Below the pieces are notes generated by a model, which searched no databases, was not told the origin of the DNA, and saw nothing but the letters and a program-made list of their open reading frames with translations. Positions 16,679-24,499 of a DNA stretch of 60,887 nucleotides are shown here, piece after piece; within the stretch, counting starts at the first letter, position 1; each line of letters begins with the position of its first letter. The stretch spans positions 1 to 60,887 of the IMG/VR virus record IMGVR_UViG_3300042476_000233. One strand, written 5' to 3'. The position numbers and the translations under genes were made by a program. This DNA comes from a virus.

Positions 16679-17624
16679 TTTGGTTCTCCAGTTTTGCCAC
16701 TTGAGCAGCGTATTGCTGCGGGGTCAGGCCCAGCTTTTTCGCCAACGCAACTTGCGTTTGAGTCAGTCGAATTTTTCCGACACCCGTAGTACGAGTGGCG
16801 GGAGCCACGACCGTTGTGGGTTTCTTTTGAACCTCAACCGTCTTCGGCTTGTCTTCGTTCCCGAATAACTCGGGGAACTTCGACTTCATGCGACCATCGA
16901 TCTGGTCGAAATACTCATCGGAGCGGGGATCAGTACCCCCGGTGACTAGCTTTTGATGCAGCCCTAGTGCGTAGCTGGTGTATTCCTCAAACCCCGGTTG
17001 CCCGAACCACTGGTTTTTTGCCTGCCAGCGCAGGGATTTTTCGTCGGGTTGAACCTGAGTTTGCGGTTGTTGTTGAGTTTGTACCGGAATTTCCGTGGGC
17101 TGTAAAGCCTGCGGACGGAATCTTTTTGCTTCTTCGACTCGCCACTTGGCCGCAGCAAGCTCCTCCTGGGCCGCGATGATGGCGTCAGTATCAAACGCCT
17201 CCTGTGCAGCCTTGAGGTTTCGACGGGCAGTTTCCAGTTCTGTCTCAGCTTCCTTGCGGGCGCTTGAAACCAGAACCTCCTGGCCCTCGTTGTAACTCTT
17301 CTTCAGTCGGTTGTTCTCGTCGATCAACTGCTGTGCAAGACGCTCAAGCTCGGCTTTTTCCCGGGCTACAGCCTCTTTTTGACGGCGTTCGTCGTGACGT
17401 GCGTGGGTCAGTTCCTTGATCCGCGACTGCACGTTGGCCGAGTAAGACTCGATCTCTTCGTCGGTCGGGTCAGCGACCTCCCGATCCAGAGGCTTACGGC
17501 CACGATCACGCTCGGGCGTGTCGTCTACGACCTCAATCTCGACGTCGGTTTCACCCGAAGTCTCGACTTTGACTTCGTTCTCCTGCTCGTCAGGGAACTT
17601 GTACTCTTCCTTGTCAATTGCCAT
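16671..17624 (-). CDS. Capsid scaffolding protein
   Basis: The product is 317 residues. It has an acidic N-terminus (about 1-60), a long charged coiled coil (about 65-190, for example RQKEAVAREKAELERLAQQL), a Gln/Pro-rich linker (QTQQQPQTQVQP) and a C-terminal basic helical region (KIRLTQTQVALAKKLGLTP) of the kind that docks onto capsid protein. It lies between portal and capsid genes. The acid-coil-basic layout and the location make the scaffold call secure even without a family match. Confidence 0.85.
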   Translation of the reverse strand: MAIDKEEYKFPDEQENEVKVETSGETDVEIEVVDDTPERDRGRKPLDREVADPTDEEIESYSANVQSRIKELTHARHDERRQKEAVAREKAELERLAQQLIDENNRLKKSYNEGQEVLVSSARKEAETELETARRNLKAAQEAFDTDAIIAAQEELAAAKWRVEEAKRFRPQALQPTEIPVQTQQQPQTQVQPDEKSLRWQAKNQWFGQPGFEEYTSYALGLHQKLVTGGTDPRSDEYFDQIDGRMKSKFPELFGNEDKPKTVEVQKKPTTVVAPATRTTGVGKIRLTQTQVALAKKLGLTPQQYAAQVAKLENQNG

Positions 17625-17635
17625 CTTTCACTCCT

Positions 17636-18076
17636 TCAAGCGCGGGTGAGTCCGCGAGGGTCTTGCACAACAGCATCAACTTGGTCATCGTTGATGAGAC
17701 GGAACTCCTTGCCGAAAATCTTGAACCGGGTACCTGAGTAGGTACGCACCAGCACGAAATCTCCGGGTTTACACCAAGCGCCTGTGGGGAAACGCTCGGG
17801 GTCTTTGTAGGCCGAGGGGCCTTGTTTGAGTACGAACAGCACCGTGGTGGCGTGTTCTTCCTGCTTCATGTACGTGTCGGCCTTGATCAGGCTGGAGTTC
17901 TCGAACGTGTCTGAAACGTCCGGCACGATGCACAGCAGTTTGTGGCCTGCAGGCTCGGGAAGGGCTGTGGCCTTCTCTTCAGGGGCGAGGTTCTCGTCCT
18001 GTTCGTCCTGGGGCTGAATGGTCTTGGGCAGGCTGATGCCTGGGGGGAGGATGATTCCCGCTTCACTCGTCTGCAT
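17636..18076 (-). CDS. GroES-like co-chaperonin (Cpn10)
   Basis: The product is 146 residues from the ATG at 18074-18076; a longer upstream reading mostly shadows the next gene. After a Pro/Glu-rich 44-residue extension, the rest matches Cpn10: GHKLLCIVPDVSD (first strand), a loop with SSLIKADTYMKQE where GroES has its mobile GroEL-binding loop, then GAWCKPGDFVLVRTYSGTRF and KEFRLINDDQVDAVV, which follow the GroES C-terminal pattern. It probably pairs with host GroEL to fold capsid or another virion protein, as T4 gp31 does. The gene is 11 bp upstream of the scaffold gene. Confidence 0.85.
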   Translation of the reverse strand: MQTSEAGIILPPGISLPKTIQPQDEQDENLAPEEKATALPEPAGHKLLCIVPDVSDTFENSSLIKADTYMKQEEHATTVLFVLKQGPSAYKDPERFPTGAWCKPGDFVLVRTYSGTRFKIFGKEFRLINDDQVDAVVQDPRGLTRA

Positions 18077-18257
18077 CTTCGGCTTTCTTTGCAAGGTCAA
18101 GGATGTAACGCTCTGCCATCGCCAGACCTTGGATGACGCCGCAGAGCTTCTGGTATTCCTCAAAAGTGCGACACGAACCCCCCGCCAAGTCATCGGCGTA
18201 GTTGTTCATGTCGGTGCGTATTTGTTCGCGCAATACGCGTGCGAAGTCTTGGATCAT
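18063..18257 (-). CDS. Small conserved protein between portal and co-chaperonin
   Basis: The product is 64 residues: MIQDFARVLREQIRTDMNNY, then ADDLAGGSCRTFEEYQKLCG and a helix ending DLAKKAEDADE. The R-x-x-x-x-x-D-x-A-GGSC-T-EEY-K--G pattern is a recognisable small phage family found beside portal genes. Its start overlaps the portal stop (ATGA), and its end overlaps the co-chaperonin start by 14 bp. All-helical; function unknown. Confidence 0.75.
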   Translation of the reverse strand: MIQDFARVLREQIRTDMNNYADDLAGGSCRTFEEYQKLCGVIQGLAMAERYILDLAKKAEDADE

Positions 18258-20716
18258 TTAGTGGGCGTTTCCCTTCGTCGTTGTTGGGCCTCTTGCGCTT
18301 TGGCCTTTGCGATGTCGATGCCCATGCGGACACCTTCACGTTCTTGTTGCGCGACGAGCATCGCCTTGTCCTTCTCGATGTCAGCCTGCGTTTTCATAGC
18401 GCGAAGCTGCAGGTCACCCTTTACCTTCTCCTGCTCAAGCTCTTGCTTGTCGGCCATCGCCGAGGCGTCGAGCATGATCTTCTGCGCCTTAAGTTTGAGT
18501 TCCTCTTGGCGGAGCATCAGTTCTTGCTGCTGCATCTGGATCACCGGGTCTTGCGCTTGCTGCTGGGCCTGCATCATCGCGGCCTGCTGCTGGCTCTGAG
18601 CCACGACCTGATTCGCCGCCTGCGCCATCATGGTGGACAGCGCGATCTCCACCTGCGGCGGGAGCTTCTCGTCCTCGGGAGGCAGCGGCATGCCCAACTG
18701 CGCTTCGATCTGCTTGCGCATCTTGAAGCCGATGTGCTCAGCGATGTGCGCTTGCAAGGCAGCAGCCAACTGCTGCGCCTGTGGGTTCTGACCCAACTGC
18801 GCGGCGATCATCGGGTCTTGCATCATCATGTTGTGCACGGCGATGTGAGCGTCGTGGTCTTGGTGCAAGAACGCCTTGACGGGCTTGAGCTTGAGGATGT
18901 TCTGGTTCTCGGTGACCGGGTCGATGGGCTTCTGGTCTTCCTCCAGCGGCACGATCTTCTCGGCGTTCTTGATGCCCAGCACCTCCAACATCCCACGGTG
19001 AAGCTCAGGCAGGTTGTAAATCTGCGGAGCCATCTGCGCCATCTGGATGGCGGCTTGGAACTGAACGACGCGCTGCGACAGCGTGGCAGCGTTGGGATCG
19101 CTGACGGGGATGACGTCAACGAGGTCGTAGTCGCTCTGCTTGGCACGCTTCGATCCGTACTCGGGATCGTAGGTGTAGTCCGGGTCCGTGTAGTCGCGGA
19201 TCAGGTTCTTCAGGAGCTTGAACTCCTGCTTGAGCGAGAAGTGCGTACGGGCCTGGACGGCGGTGAGAACTTTGAGTTGGCGTTCGAGCAGGGCCAGCGT
19301 TGTACCCACGGGCGCCTGCGCCGACATGTCGGCCACCTTCATGTCTGCGGTGGCAGCGAAGCGACGGCCTTCCTCGACGATATTCCCGAGCAACTGATAC
19401 AGGACGCCGGACGGCTCCTTGTACGGCAGGGGTAGGATGCTGTCGCGGATGTTGCCACTAGCGACGTCCACGTCGCGGAACTCGCCCGGAGCGATGGGGG
19501 TGTCGTCGCCCTTGATCCGCAGCCCTCGGCTCTTCAAACCTCCGGGGAGATTAGAAAGAGTACCAGCGTCCACCAGTTGCCTCATCAGCGACGTGGCGCT
19601 CTTGGCAAAACCGCCAATCAGGTGGAACAGGCCAAAGCCATACGCCCCGAAGCCGGGGACGTACTGGTAGTGCACGAAGTGCTGGCGCTTGAGTTTGAGT
19701 GCGTCGTCTTCCTGCCAGTTCCGGCGGATCGCCAACACATCGTTCGTGCCCTTGATCATGGTCACGACGTACGGCAGCGCGATCTCGGAGTCTTCTCCTT
19801 CGCCGTATTTGTCTTGCTTGATGTTCAGGTCTACGTGAATCTCGTAGAGCGTGAAGCGATCATCGTTGAGGTCGCGGAAGCCAGTCTCTTTGTCCTTGGC
19901 CTGCTGGATGTCGGTCTTGTTCTTGTCGGGCTCGCCAAGCTCGACGTCCCTATAGAACCCAGCTTCCTGCAGCTTGATGATGTCGTTCTTGGTTTTCCGC
20001 ATGACGTGCGTCAAGCGGTAGCAGGTGTCCATGTCGGTGGCGCCGTACGGCAGGATGATGTCCTCCGCAGGCACGAACATGCTGACCTGTCGGCCCAGGT
20101 TCGGGTCGTAGTACACCTTCTTGAAGGCACTGCCAGTGGCCGGGAGGCTCCACAGCATGCGCTCGTGCTCAGGCCGGAACTCCTTCATGACCTCGGTCAA
20201 CTCGAAGTTCATGTCGTCCTCGACGCGGACAGCGGCCTCTTTCACCTCGGGTGTGTCCTTGCCGATGATCTTGGTTTTCACCGGGCCCTGTGCGGGGAAC
20301 GTCTCGGTGATCATCTCGGACTGGAACTTGACCACGGCCTCCGTGATCATCGGGTGGAACACGCCGCATGCGCCGTTCCACGGCTCTGTCCGCTCTTCGA
20401 TCTGCAAGCCCAACAGCTTCAGGCCATCGACGTATGCCTTCTCCCACTCCTTGCGGGAGCCAACGTCTTGCGTGATGTCGGCAGACAGGTCAGAGCCCAG
20501 CCCTTCGATGAAGGATGAGTCAAGCTCCTCAGCCAAGTTGGCATCGAAGCCGCCGCCTTCGGGTTCTTCTGGGGTGAGGCTGATCTCTAGCCCATCGATG
20601 CCGATGTTGACTTCGTCTGGGTTAACGATCTCGATCTCCAACTCAGGCTCAGCCTGCGCCATCTCTTCCAGACCCACGGGCGCGCCGTACAGCGCCTTGT
20701 CGATGTTCGTTGCCAT
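18254..20716 (-). CDS. Portal protein
   Basis: The product is 820 residues, within the size range of P22-type portals. An acidic disordered N-terminus (1-65) is followed by the portal core, with SRKEWEKAYVDGLKLLGLQI and ATGSAFKKVYYDPNLGRQV as typical segments, a stem/wing region, and a C-terminal Gln-rich helical barrel (about 640-820, QQQAAMMQAQQQAQ). The barrel would project into the capsid. It follows the terminase large subunit by 16 bp and precedes the co-chaperonin, scaffold and capsid genes, the standard order. Confidence 0.9.
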   Translation of the reverse strand: MATNIDKALYGAPVGLEEMAQAEPELEIEIVNPDEVNIGIDGLEISLTPEEPEGGGFDANLAEELDSSFIEGLGSDLSADITQDVGSRKEWEKAYVDGLKLLGLQIEERTEPWNGACGVFHPMITEAVVKFQSEMITETFPAQGPVKTKIIGKDTPEVKEAAVRVEDDMNFELTEVMKEFRPEHERMLWSLPATGSAFKKVYYDPNLGRQVSMFVPAEDIILPYGATDMDTCYRLTHVMRKTKNDIIKLQEAGFYRDVELGEPDKNKTDIQQAKDKETGFRDLNDDRFTLYEIHVDLNIKQDKYGEGEDSEIALPYVVTMIKGTNDVLAIRRNWQEDDALKLKRQHFVHYQYVPGFGAYGFGLFHLIGGFAKSATSLMRQLVDAGTLSNLPGGLKSRGLRIKGDDTPIAPGEFRDVDVASGNIRDSILPLPYKEPSGVLYQLLGNIVEEGRRFAATADMKVADMSAQAPVGTTLALLERQLKVLTAVQARTHFSLKQEFKLLKNLIRDYTDPDYTYDPEYGSKRAKQSDYDLVDVIPVSDPNAATLSQRVVQFQAAIQMAQMAPQIYNLPELHRGMLEVLGIKNAEKIVPLEEDQKPIDPVTENQNILKLKPVKAFLHQDHDAHIAVHNMMMQDPMIAAQLGQNPQAQQLAAALQAHIAEHIGFKMRKQIEAQLGMPLPPEDEKLPPQVEIALSTMMAQAANQVVAQSQQQAAMMQAQQQAQDPVIQMQQQELMLRQEELKLKAQKIMLDASAMADKQELEQEKVKGDLQLRAMKTQADIEKDKAMLVAQQEREGVRMGIDIAKAKAQEAQQRRRETPTK

Positions 20717-20732
20717 GTCTGGCCTTTCCTAA

Positions 20733-22274
20733 TCAGTAGTACGCCGCCTTGCGTGGCGCGAAGTAGCGTTGTTCGTCTTGCTCGTCGGATTCGAGGCTGA
20801 TGAAGCCCCCTTGACGGAAGCGCAGGAGCGCCTGTGTCGTAGTGTCCACGAAGTCGTCGTTCTCGCCTACAGGGAACGCCGCCATCTCCTCGATCACCTC
20901 CCGGGCCCAGCGCGTGTCGGGCGCCCAGACTTTCCCAGAAAAGAACAGGTCAGCCACCGCGTTCATCCGCACCACCTTGTCGTTGCCACGCGACGGTGTG
21001 TACTCAGCCACGGGGATGCCCATATTCCTCAGTTCGTAGATCAGCGGCGCGCCTGCGGCTTTCTTTTCCACGATGAACGCGTCTGGCTCCCACTCCTTGT
21101 AATGCTTGAGCGCGACTTGCTTGAGTTCGGGGAACGCCATCCGGTCTTTGAAGGCATCGAGAAGTATGAGTTGGGGAGAATCCCCTTCCTCTTCGTTGTA
21201 GAACACGCCCCAGGTGGTGCAGGCGCTGAAGTCGGAGGTGGTCTTTGTCTCGAACGCCGTGTCCCAGGACTGGATCACGTACTCGCACCGGGGTGGGTCG
21301 TCTTTTGGCCACATCCGCCAGTGATGCCGCCCCACGATGGCAGACGAGTCTGCCGTAGGCTGCTGCATGTACTGCGCGTTCCAGAACCTGGGGTCAAGGT
21401 TGGCCTTTTTGGACTTGAGTTGGTCCAGTGGCCACTGGTCTGGCCACAGAGATTTCTCTGTGTCGGTGCCTTCGTTCAGGATCGCGGGCAGTTCCACGAT
21501 CTCCCACTGGTCGGCGTCGGGGTTCTTGGTCTGGTAGTCAATGAGACGGCCAGTGAGGTCGAGCAGCGACCACCGCGTCATGATGACGATGATGGCGCCC
21601 CCTGGCATCAAGCGTTGCAGCGGGCCTGTTTGGAACCAGTTCCACGCCGTATCGAAGGCCAGTCTCGAATTTATTTTTACGTCTTGCTCAGAGTGAGGAT
21701 CGTCAATAACAAACAGATCAGCGCCGCGACCAGCCAGAGCACCACCGACACCAGCAGCGTAATACTGGCCTCCCTTGGAGGTTGACCACTTCCCGGCGGC
21801 TTTTTGGTCTTCGGCAACACAGGTTTCGGGGTACAACTCAGCGTATTCGTCGCTGGCGATCAGGTTTCTGATGCGCCGACCAAAGTCTTCGGACAGGCCC
21901 GCCGTGTGCGTGCCCATGATGATCTTCTTCTCTGGGAAGCGCCCCAGAAAGTATGCGGGAAAGAGGTAAGAACTGAACTCGGACTTACCCATACGCGGGG
22001 CGATGTTGATGATCACCCGCTTTTTCTTGCCCGCAAGCACGTCCTCGAAGATGCGCGCCAGCTTTTTGTGGTGTGGGCCCACCTTGAACCCCGGATAGAC
22101 GTGCTTGGCGAACTCAATCAGGCTGGTTTTGGCCAGTTGGCGCGACATCCTGCGCTCGCGCTCTTCGAGCGCCTCAAAAAGCTCGACTTTCTCCTGCAAA
22201 GACAGCGTCGGCAGCGCCGCCTGGAGCGCCGCAAGCTCGCGCGGGGTCAGGCTAGTTAGATTCTGCAGGTTCAT
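20733..22274 (-). CDS. terL: Terminase large subunit
   Basis: The product is 513 residues from the internal ATG at 22272-22274 (MNLQNLTSLTPREL); an upstream in-frame ATG at 22337 only shadows the small subunit gene. ATPase motifs: Walker A-like APRMGKS (92-98), Walker B LFVIDD (187-192), coupling motif IMTRW (231-235). RNase H-type nuclease acids: Asp338 in QSWDTA, Glu403 in IVEKKAAG, Asp477 in DDFVD. It pumps DNA into the prohead and cuts the concatemer. The overlap with the upstream terminase-like gene is 23 bp. Confidence 0.95.
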   Translation of the reverse strand: MNLQNLTSLTPRELAALQAALPTLSLQEKVELFEALEERERRMSRQLAKTSLIEFAKHVYPGFKVGPHHKKLARIFEDVLAGKKKRVIINIAPRMGKSEFSSYLFPAYFLGRFPEKKIIMGTHTAGLSEDFGRRIRNLIASDEYAELYPETCVAEDQKAAGKWSTSKGGQYYAAGVGGALAGRGADLFVIDDPHSEQDVKINSRLAFDTAWNWFQTGPLQRLMPGGAIIVIMTRWSLLDLTGRLIDYQTKNPDADQWEIVELPAILNEGTDTEKSLWPDQWPLDQLKSKKANLDPRFWNAQYMQQPTADSSAIVGRHHWRMWPKDDPPRCEYVIQSWDTAFETKTTSDFSACTTWGVFYNEEEGDSPQLILLDAFKDRMAFPELKQVALKHYKEWEPDAFIVEKKAAGAPLIYELRNMGIPVAEYTPSRGNDKVVRMNAVADLFFSGKVWAPDTRWAREVIEEMAAFPVGENDDFVDTTTQALLRFRQGGFISLESDEQDEQRYFAPRKAAYY

Positions 22275-22944
22275 CCGGGGTTTCCGGGGCTTGAGCAGGC
22301 GTGTTTTCGATGTCTTCCACCGGTTCTGCCACATCAATCACGTCCGTGACCTGCATGAAGCGGTTGATCTTGTCCTTTATCTTGGCTTCGATCTCGGCAT
22401 CGGACAGGGTGTTGTTTTTAACTTCGACCCTTTCTGTAAACAACGCCACTTCAGTGACCCGCCCGAGCATGTCGAGCGCCTTCAGCCGGATTTTTGCGTC
22501 GGGGTGCTTGGTTTCCTCAAGGATTTGGCTCACGGCGTAGCCGCGAAGCTCCTTGGCCTGCTCCACAAACTCCCAGTCATAGGCGGTCAGCATCCCCGTC
22601 AGGTGCCGGACGGCAGGCGGGGTCTTCAACTGCATCAGCGCCTTGCGCTGTTCCTCGGGTGTTTGGGTGGTCAGCGCGGAAAACGCTTGCTGCGCCGTTG
22701 AGGCGGCTGCTGATTTCAGGGCGTCGTCCGTGGAGGGGGCGCCCATTTTCTCCAACCAGTCAGCAGTATTTAGCTGAGCGGCGACGATGTCGTCTGGCGT
22801 GGCCTGAGTTAAAGGAACCACGCTCTGCGGCGTAGCCGGTGGAGGGGTGAAATCCAGCAAGTGTTCAAGCATTTCCAAGCGGGGCTTGTGACCGAATAGC
22901 GCGGAGTGTATATTCGCACCCGGCATGTACGCAAGTTGGTTCAT
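22252..22944 (-). CDS. terS: Probable terminase small subunit
   Basis: The product is 230 residues with an N-terminal Pro/Thr-rich section, a long helical core and a C-terminal segment with ETKHPDAKIRLKALDMLGRV followed by TEVALFTERVEV, then an acidic tail. The KHPDAK-RLKAL-LLG--T-----F pattern is common in the gene before TerL in related phages. It is the first gene of the minus late operon. Its ribosome site reads AGGAGAAAGCATG, the same leader used by the plus-strand early genes. Confidence 0.7.
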   Translation of the reverse strand: MNQLAYMPGANIHSALFGHKPRLEMLEHLLDFTPPPATPQSVVPLTQATPDDIVAAQLNTADWLEKMGAPSTDDALKSAAASTAQQAFSALTTQTPEEQRKALMQLKTPPAVRHLTGMLTAYDWEFVEQAKELRGYAVSQILEETKHPDAKIRLKALDMLGRVTEVALFTERVEVKNNTLSDAEIEAKIKDKINRFMQVTDVIDVAEPVEDIENTPAQAPETPDEPAESN

Positions 22945-22977
22945 GCTTTCTCCTCTCTGTTGCAGGTTGCAACTTCC

Positions 22978-23007
22978 GCCCCGGCTGAAAAGCGCGGGGC
23001 TTTTTTT
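22978..23007 (+). terminator. Plus-oriented terminator in the divergent region
   Basis: GCCCCG (22978-22983) pairs with CGGGGC (22995-23000), enclosing a short inner GC pairing, and is followed by seven Ts (23001-23007) on the plus strand. No plus-strand gene lies upstream, so it would stop antisense transcription coming from terS or a short untranslated RNA. Confidence 0.7.
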
Positions 23008-23053
23008 CGCCCGTGTGTGTCAAAGGTTGGACTGTATTTGTGGGAAATTTTTT

Positions 23054-23214
23054 GGGGTATAGGGGGGTATTTATTTTGAAAATATATGGGGGTGGGGGGT
23101 TATTTGCGGGTTTGAGATGGAGTTTCTGGAAAATGCGGAGTGCGGTTGGGGATTAGTGTTCATGTGACGATGTCGTCGCCGCCTCAATATCGGGGGGTGG
23201 GGGGTAGGTGGGGG
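23054..23214 (+). other. G-run clusters with quadruplex potential
   Basis: Four runs of 4-6 Gs at 23054-23057, 23062-23067, 23088-23092 and 23094-23099, then G6-T-G6-TAGGT-G5 at 23192-23214, all on the plus strand. The first cluster satisfies a four-tract quadruplex with one 20-nt loop. Confidence 0.5.
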
Positions 23215-23321
23215 TCGAAATACCCCGAAATCGAGTATCCGGCCCGACCCCGCTTAGGGGGGTTGACCCCTTATATGAAGGGGCTCGATTCACAGGGATC
23301 GAGCTAGACCTTCGCAAACCC

Positions 23322-23341
23322 ATTGCGACATTTGTCGCAAT
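23322..23341. repeat. Perfect 20-bp palindrome, copy 1
   Basis: ATTGCGACA-TT-TGTCGCAAT. It lies 5 bp before the ribosome-binding AGGAGA of the first plus-strand gene. See the other copies at 23784, 24438 and 25491; the 9-bp arms are identical in all four. Confidence 0.9.
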
Positions 23342-23358
23342 CACCCAGGAGAGAAACC

Positions 23359-23784
23359 ATGAGCACAAAGACAATCACCACGATCATCACCGAAGCACTC
23401 GACTCGGTGCATGCCTACGATGCGGCCATCAGTCAGGCCAGGGAACTGCTCAAGGGCAAGGATCGGGACACCATCAAGGTCACGCTGCTGCCCATCGTGG
23501 CCGCGTACCCCAAGTACGCTGTGCCCATCGTGGACGGCGAAGGCAAGGCCAAAGGCAAGAAGGTGATGGACGGCAAGCATGCCAAGTACAAGACGGCAAG
23601 CAAGGCCCTGGAGCGACTCATCGACGACATCATGGGCAAGACGAGCAACAAGGCCGAGCAGTACGAAATCCCCGAGGAGCTTCTCGCTGCTGCGGTGACC
23701 CTGGTCAAGCGCGCCCGTGGCTACGACGAAAAGGTCATGCGCACCCTGGCCGCTCAAGCCCTGGCCCATGCTTGGACGCTGTGA
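23359..23784 (+). CDS. First early gene, unknown function
   Basis: The product is 141 residues from the ATG at 23359, 8 bp after AGGAGAGAAACC; a 12-codon upstream extension would read through the palindrome and is not preferred. Mostly helical and Lys-rich: MSTKTITTIITEALDSVHAY, KGKDRDTIKVTLLPIVAAYP, KASKALERLIDD-like segments and a C-terminal helix (LAAAVTLVKRARGYDEKVM). It is the first gene of the plus-strand module and its stop codon shares a base with palindrome copy 2. No family recognised. Confidence 0.75.
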   Translation: MSTKTITTIITEALDSVHAYDAAISQARELLKGKDRDTIKVTLLPIVAAYPKYAVPIVDGEGKAKGKKVMDGKHAKYKTASKALERLIDDIMGKTSNKAEQYEIPEELLAAAVTLVKRARGYDEKVMRTLAAQALAHAWTL

Positions 23785-23803
23785 TTGCGACAAGTGTCGC
23801 AAT
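23784..23803. repeat. Perfect 20-bp palindrome, copy 2
   Basis: ATTGCGACA-AG-TGTCGCAAT, with an additional flanking G-C pair. Its first base is the last base of the stop codon of the preceding gene. Confidence 0.9.
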
Positions 23804-23888
23804 CGAATTTTCCTGGCGCAACCCCGAACGCGAGGGGGGTTGCGTTATTCCGACCCTTTCCTCGCCGCTTTTGACACTGGAGGATTCC

Positions 23889-24080
23889 ATGCAAACCATT
23901 CCCCTTCGCCGCGTCAAGCCCGGAGACTTCATCAAGCGCAAGCCTGAAGCCAAAACCGTCTACCGCAGGGGCGACTATGACCGGGCCACCAAGACCTACA
24001 CCCTGGTGGACACCGACGACATCAGCCGCGCCATCTATCTCAAAGCCACCACGCTCGTGGTGGTCGGCTTCACCTACTGA
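23889..24080 (+). CDS. Small basic early protein
   Basis: The product is 63 residues, starting at ATG 23889 after a GGAGGATTCC ribosome site. It reads MQTIPLRRVKPGDFIKRKPE, then KTVYRRGDYDRATKTYTLVD and ends TTLVVVGFTY. The pattern is a small beta-barrel-like fold, with RRVKPGDFIKRK resembling domains that bind nucleic acid. The next gene starts 10 bp later. No family recognised with certainty. Confidence 0.75.
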   Translation: MQTIPLRRVKPGDFIKRKPEAKTVYRRGDYDRATKTYTLVDTDDISRAIYLKATTLVVVGFTY

Positions 24081-24090
24081 GGAGTGAACC

Positions 24091-24261
24091 ATGCTTGAAC
24101 TCAAGCAAACCATAGGCAAGGCCGCGCTGTACCGGCGCGAAACCTACAACCACCGAACCACGCCGCTCATCGAGTGGATCGTCAAGGTGGGCGACCGCAC
24201 CGTACGCGAGTGCTCCACCCGCAAGGAAGCACTGACTTGGCTCAACATCTACAAGGACTAG
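24091..24261 (+). CDS. Small early protein
   Basis: The product is 56 residues starting MLELKQTIGKAALYRRETYN and ending EALTWLNIYKD. A GAGGAG ribosome site precedes the ATG by about 6 bp and overlaps the previous stop. The ECSTRKEALTWLN ending looks like a short helix after a beta sheet. It is one of three consecutive short genes before a terminator. Function unknown. Confidence 0.65.
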   Translation: MLELKQTIGKAALYRRETYNHRTTPLIEWIVKVGDRTVRECSTRKEALTWLNIYKD

Positions 24262-24264
24262 ACC

Positions 24265-24438
24265 ATGCCCCACACCAACCGCCACCAACAGCGTGCCCTG
24301 CGCGGCATGCACCCAAACCCCAAGGCCAAGGAGGAACTCAACAGGATCAGGGAACGCCTAATCCGCGAGATCGAGGAGCGCGAAGGCAAGGAGGAGATCA
24401 AGTACTGGGAGCGCAGGACTTGGCTGCGCACCCCTTGA
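24265..24438 (+). CDS. Small charged helical early protein
   Basis: The product is 57 residues: MPHTNRHQQRALRGMHPNPK, then an Arg/Glu-rich helix (NRIRERLIREIEEREGKEEI) and KYWERRTWLRTP. The start is 3 bp after the previous stop, so it is probably translationally coupled. Its TGA shares a base with palindrome copy 3. It is probably a charged coiled-coil peptide; no family recognised. Confidence 0.6.
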   Translation: MPHTNRHQQRALRGMHPNPKAKEELNRIRERLIREIEEREGKEEIKYWERRTWLRTP

Positions 24439-24457
24439 TTGCGACATTTGTCGCAAT
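24438..24457. repeat. Perfect 20-bp palindrome, copy 3
   Basis: ATTGCGACA-TT-TGTCGCAAT with flanking G-C pair. It begins inside the stop codon of the preceding gene and lies 10 bp before a terminator hairpin. Confidence 0.9.
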
Positions 24458-24467
24458 CGCCGCCTTT

Positions 24468-24499
24468 GTCGCCCGACCCTGGGATCGGGCGACATTTTG
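24468..24499 (+). terminator. Rho-independent terminator
   Basis: GTCGCCCGA (24468-24476) pairs perfectly with TCGGGCGAC (24485-24493) around an 8-nt loop and is followed by ATTTTG. It ends the first small early operon. Confidence 0.75.

Larger units (their letters stand above)
22945..23358. other. Divergent non-coding region between late and early modules
   Basis: This stretch of 414 bp separates the divergent modules. It holds an inverted repeat GTTGCA-GGT-TGCAAC (22959-22973), a plus-strand terminator (22978-23007), two G-run clusters on the plus strand (23054-23099 and 23192-23214), an AT-rich segment (23066-23087), a 7-bp hairpin at about 23283-23304, and the first copy of the 20-bp palindrome. 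Promoters for both modules must lie here or nearby, but no convincing -35/-10 pair was found on either strand. Confidence 0.6.

Noticed and set aside
23018-23024. TTGACA on the minus strand as a -35 box for the late operon.
   Set aside because: The position 17 bp downstream is GC-rich with no -10 match, so no promoter is called.
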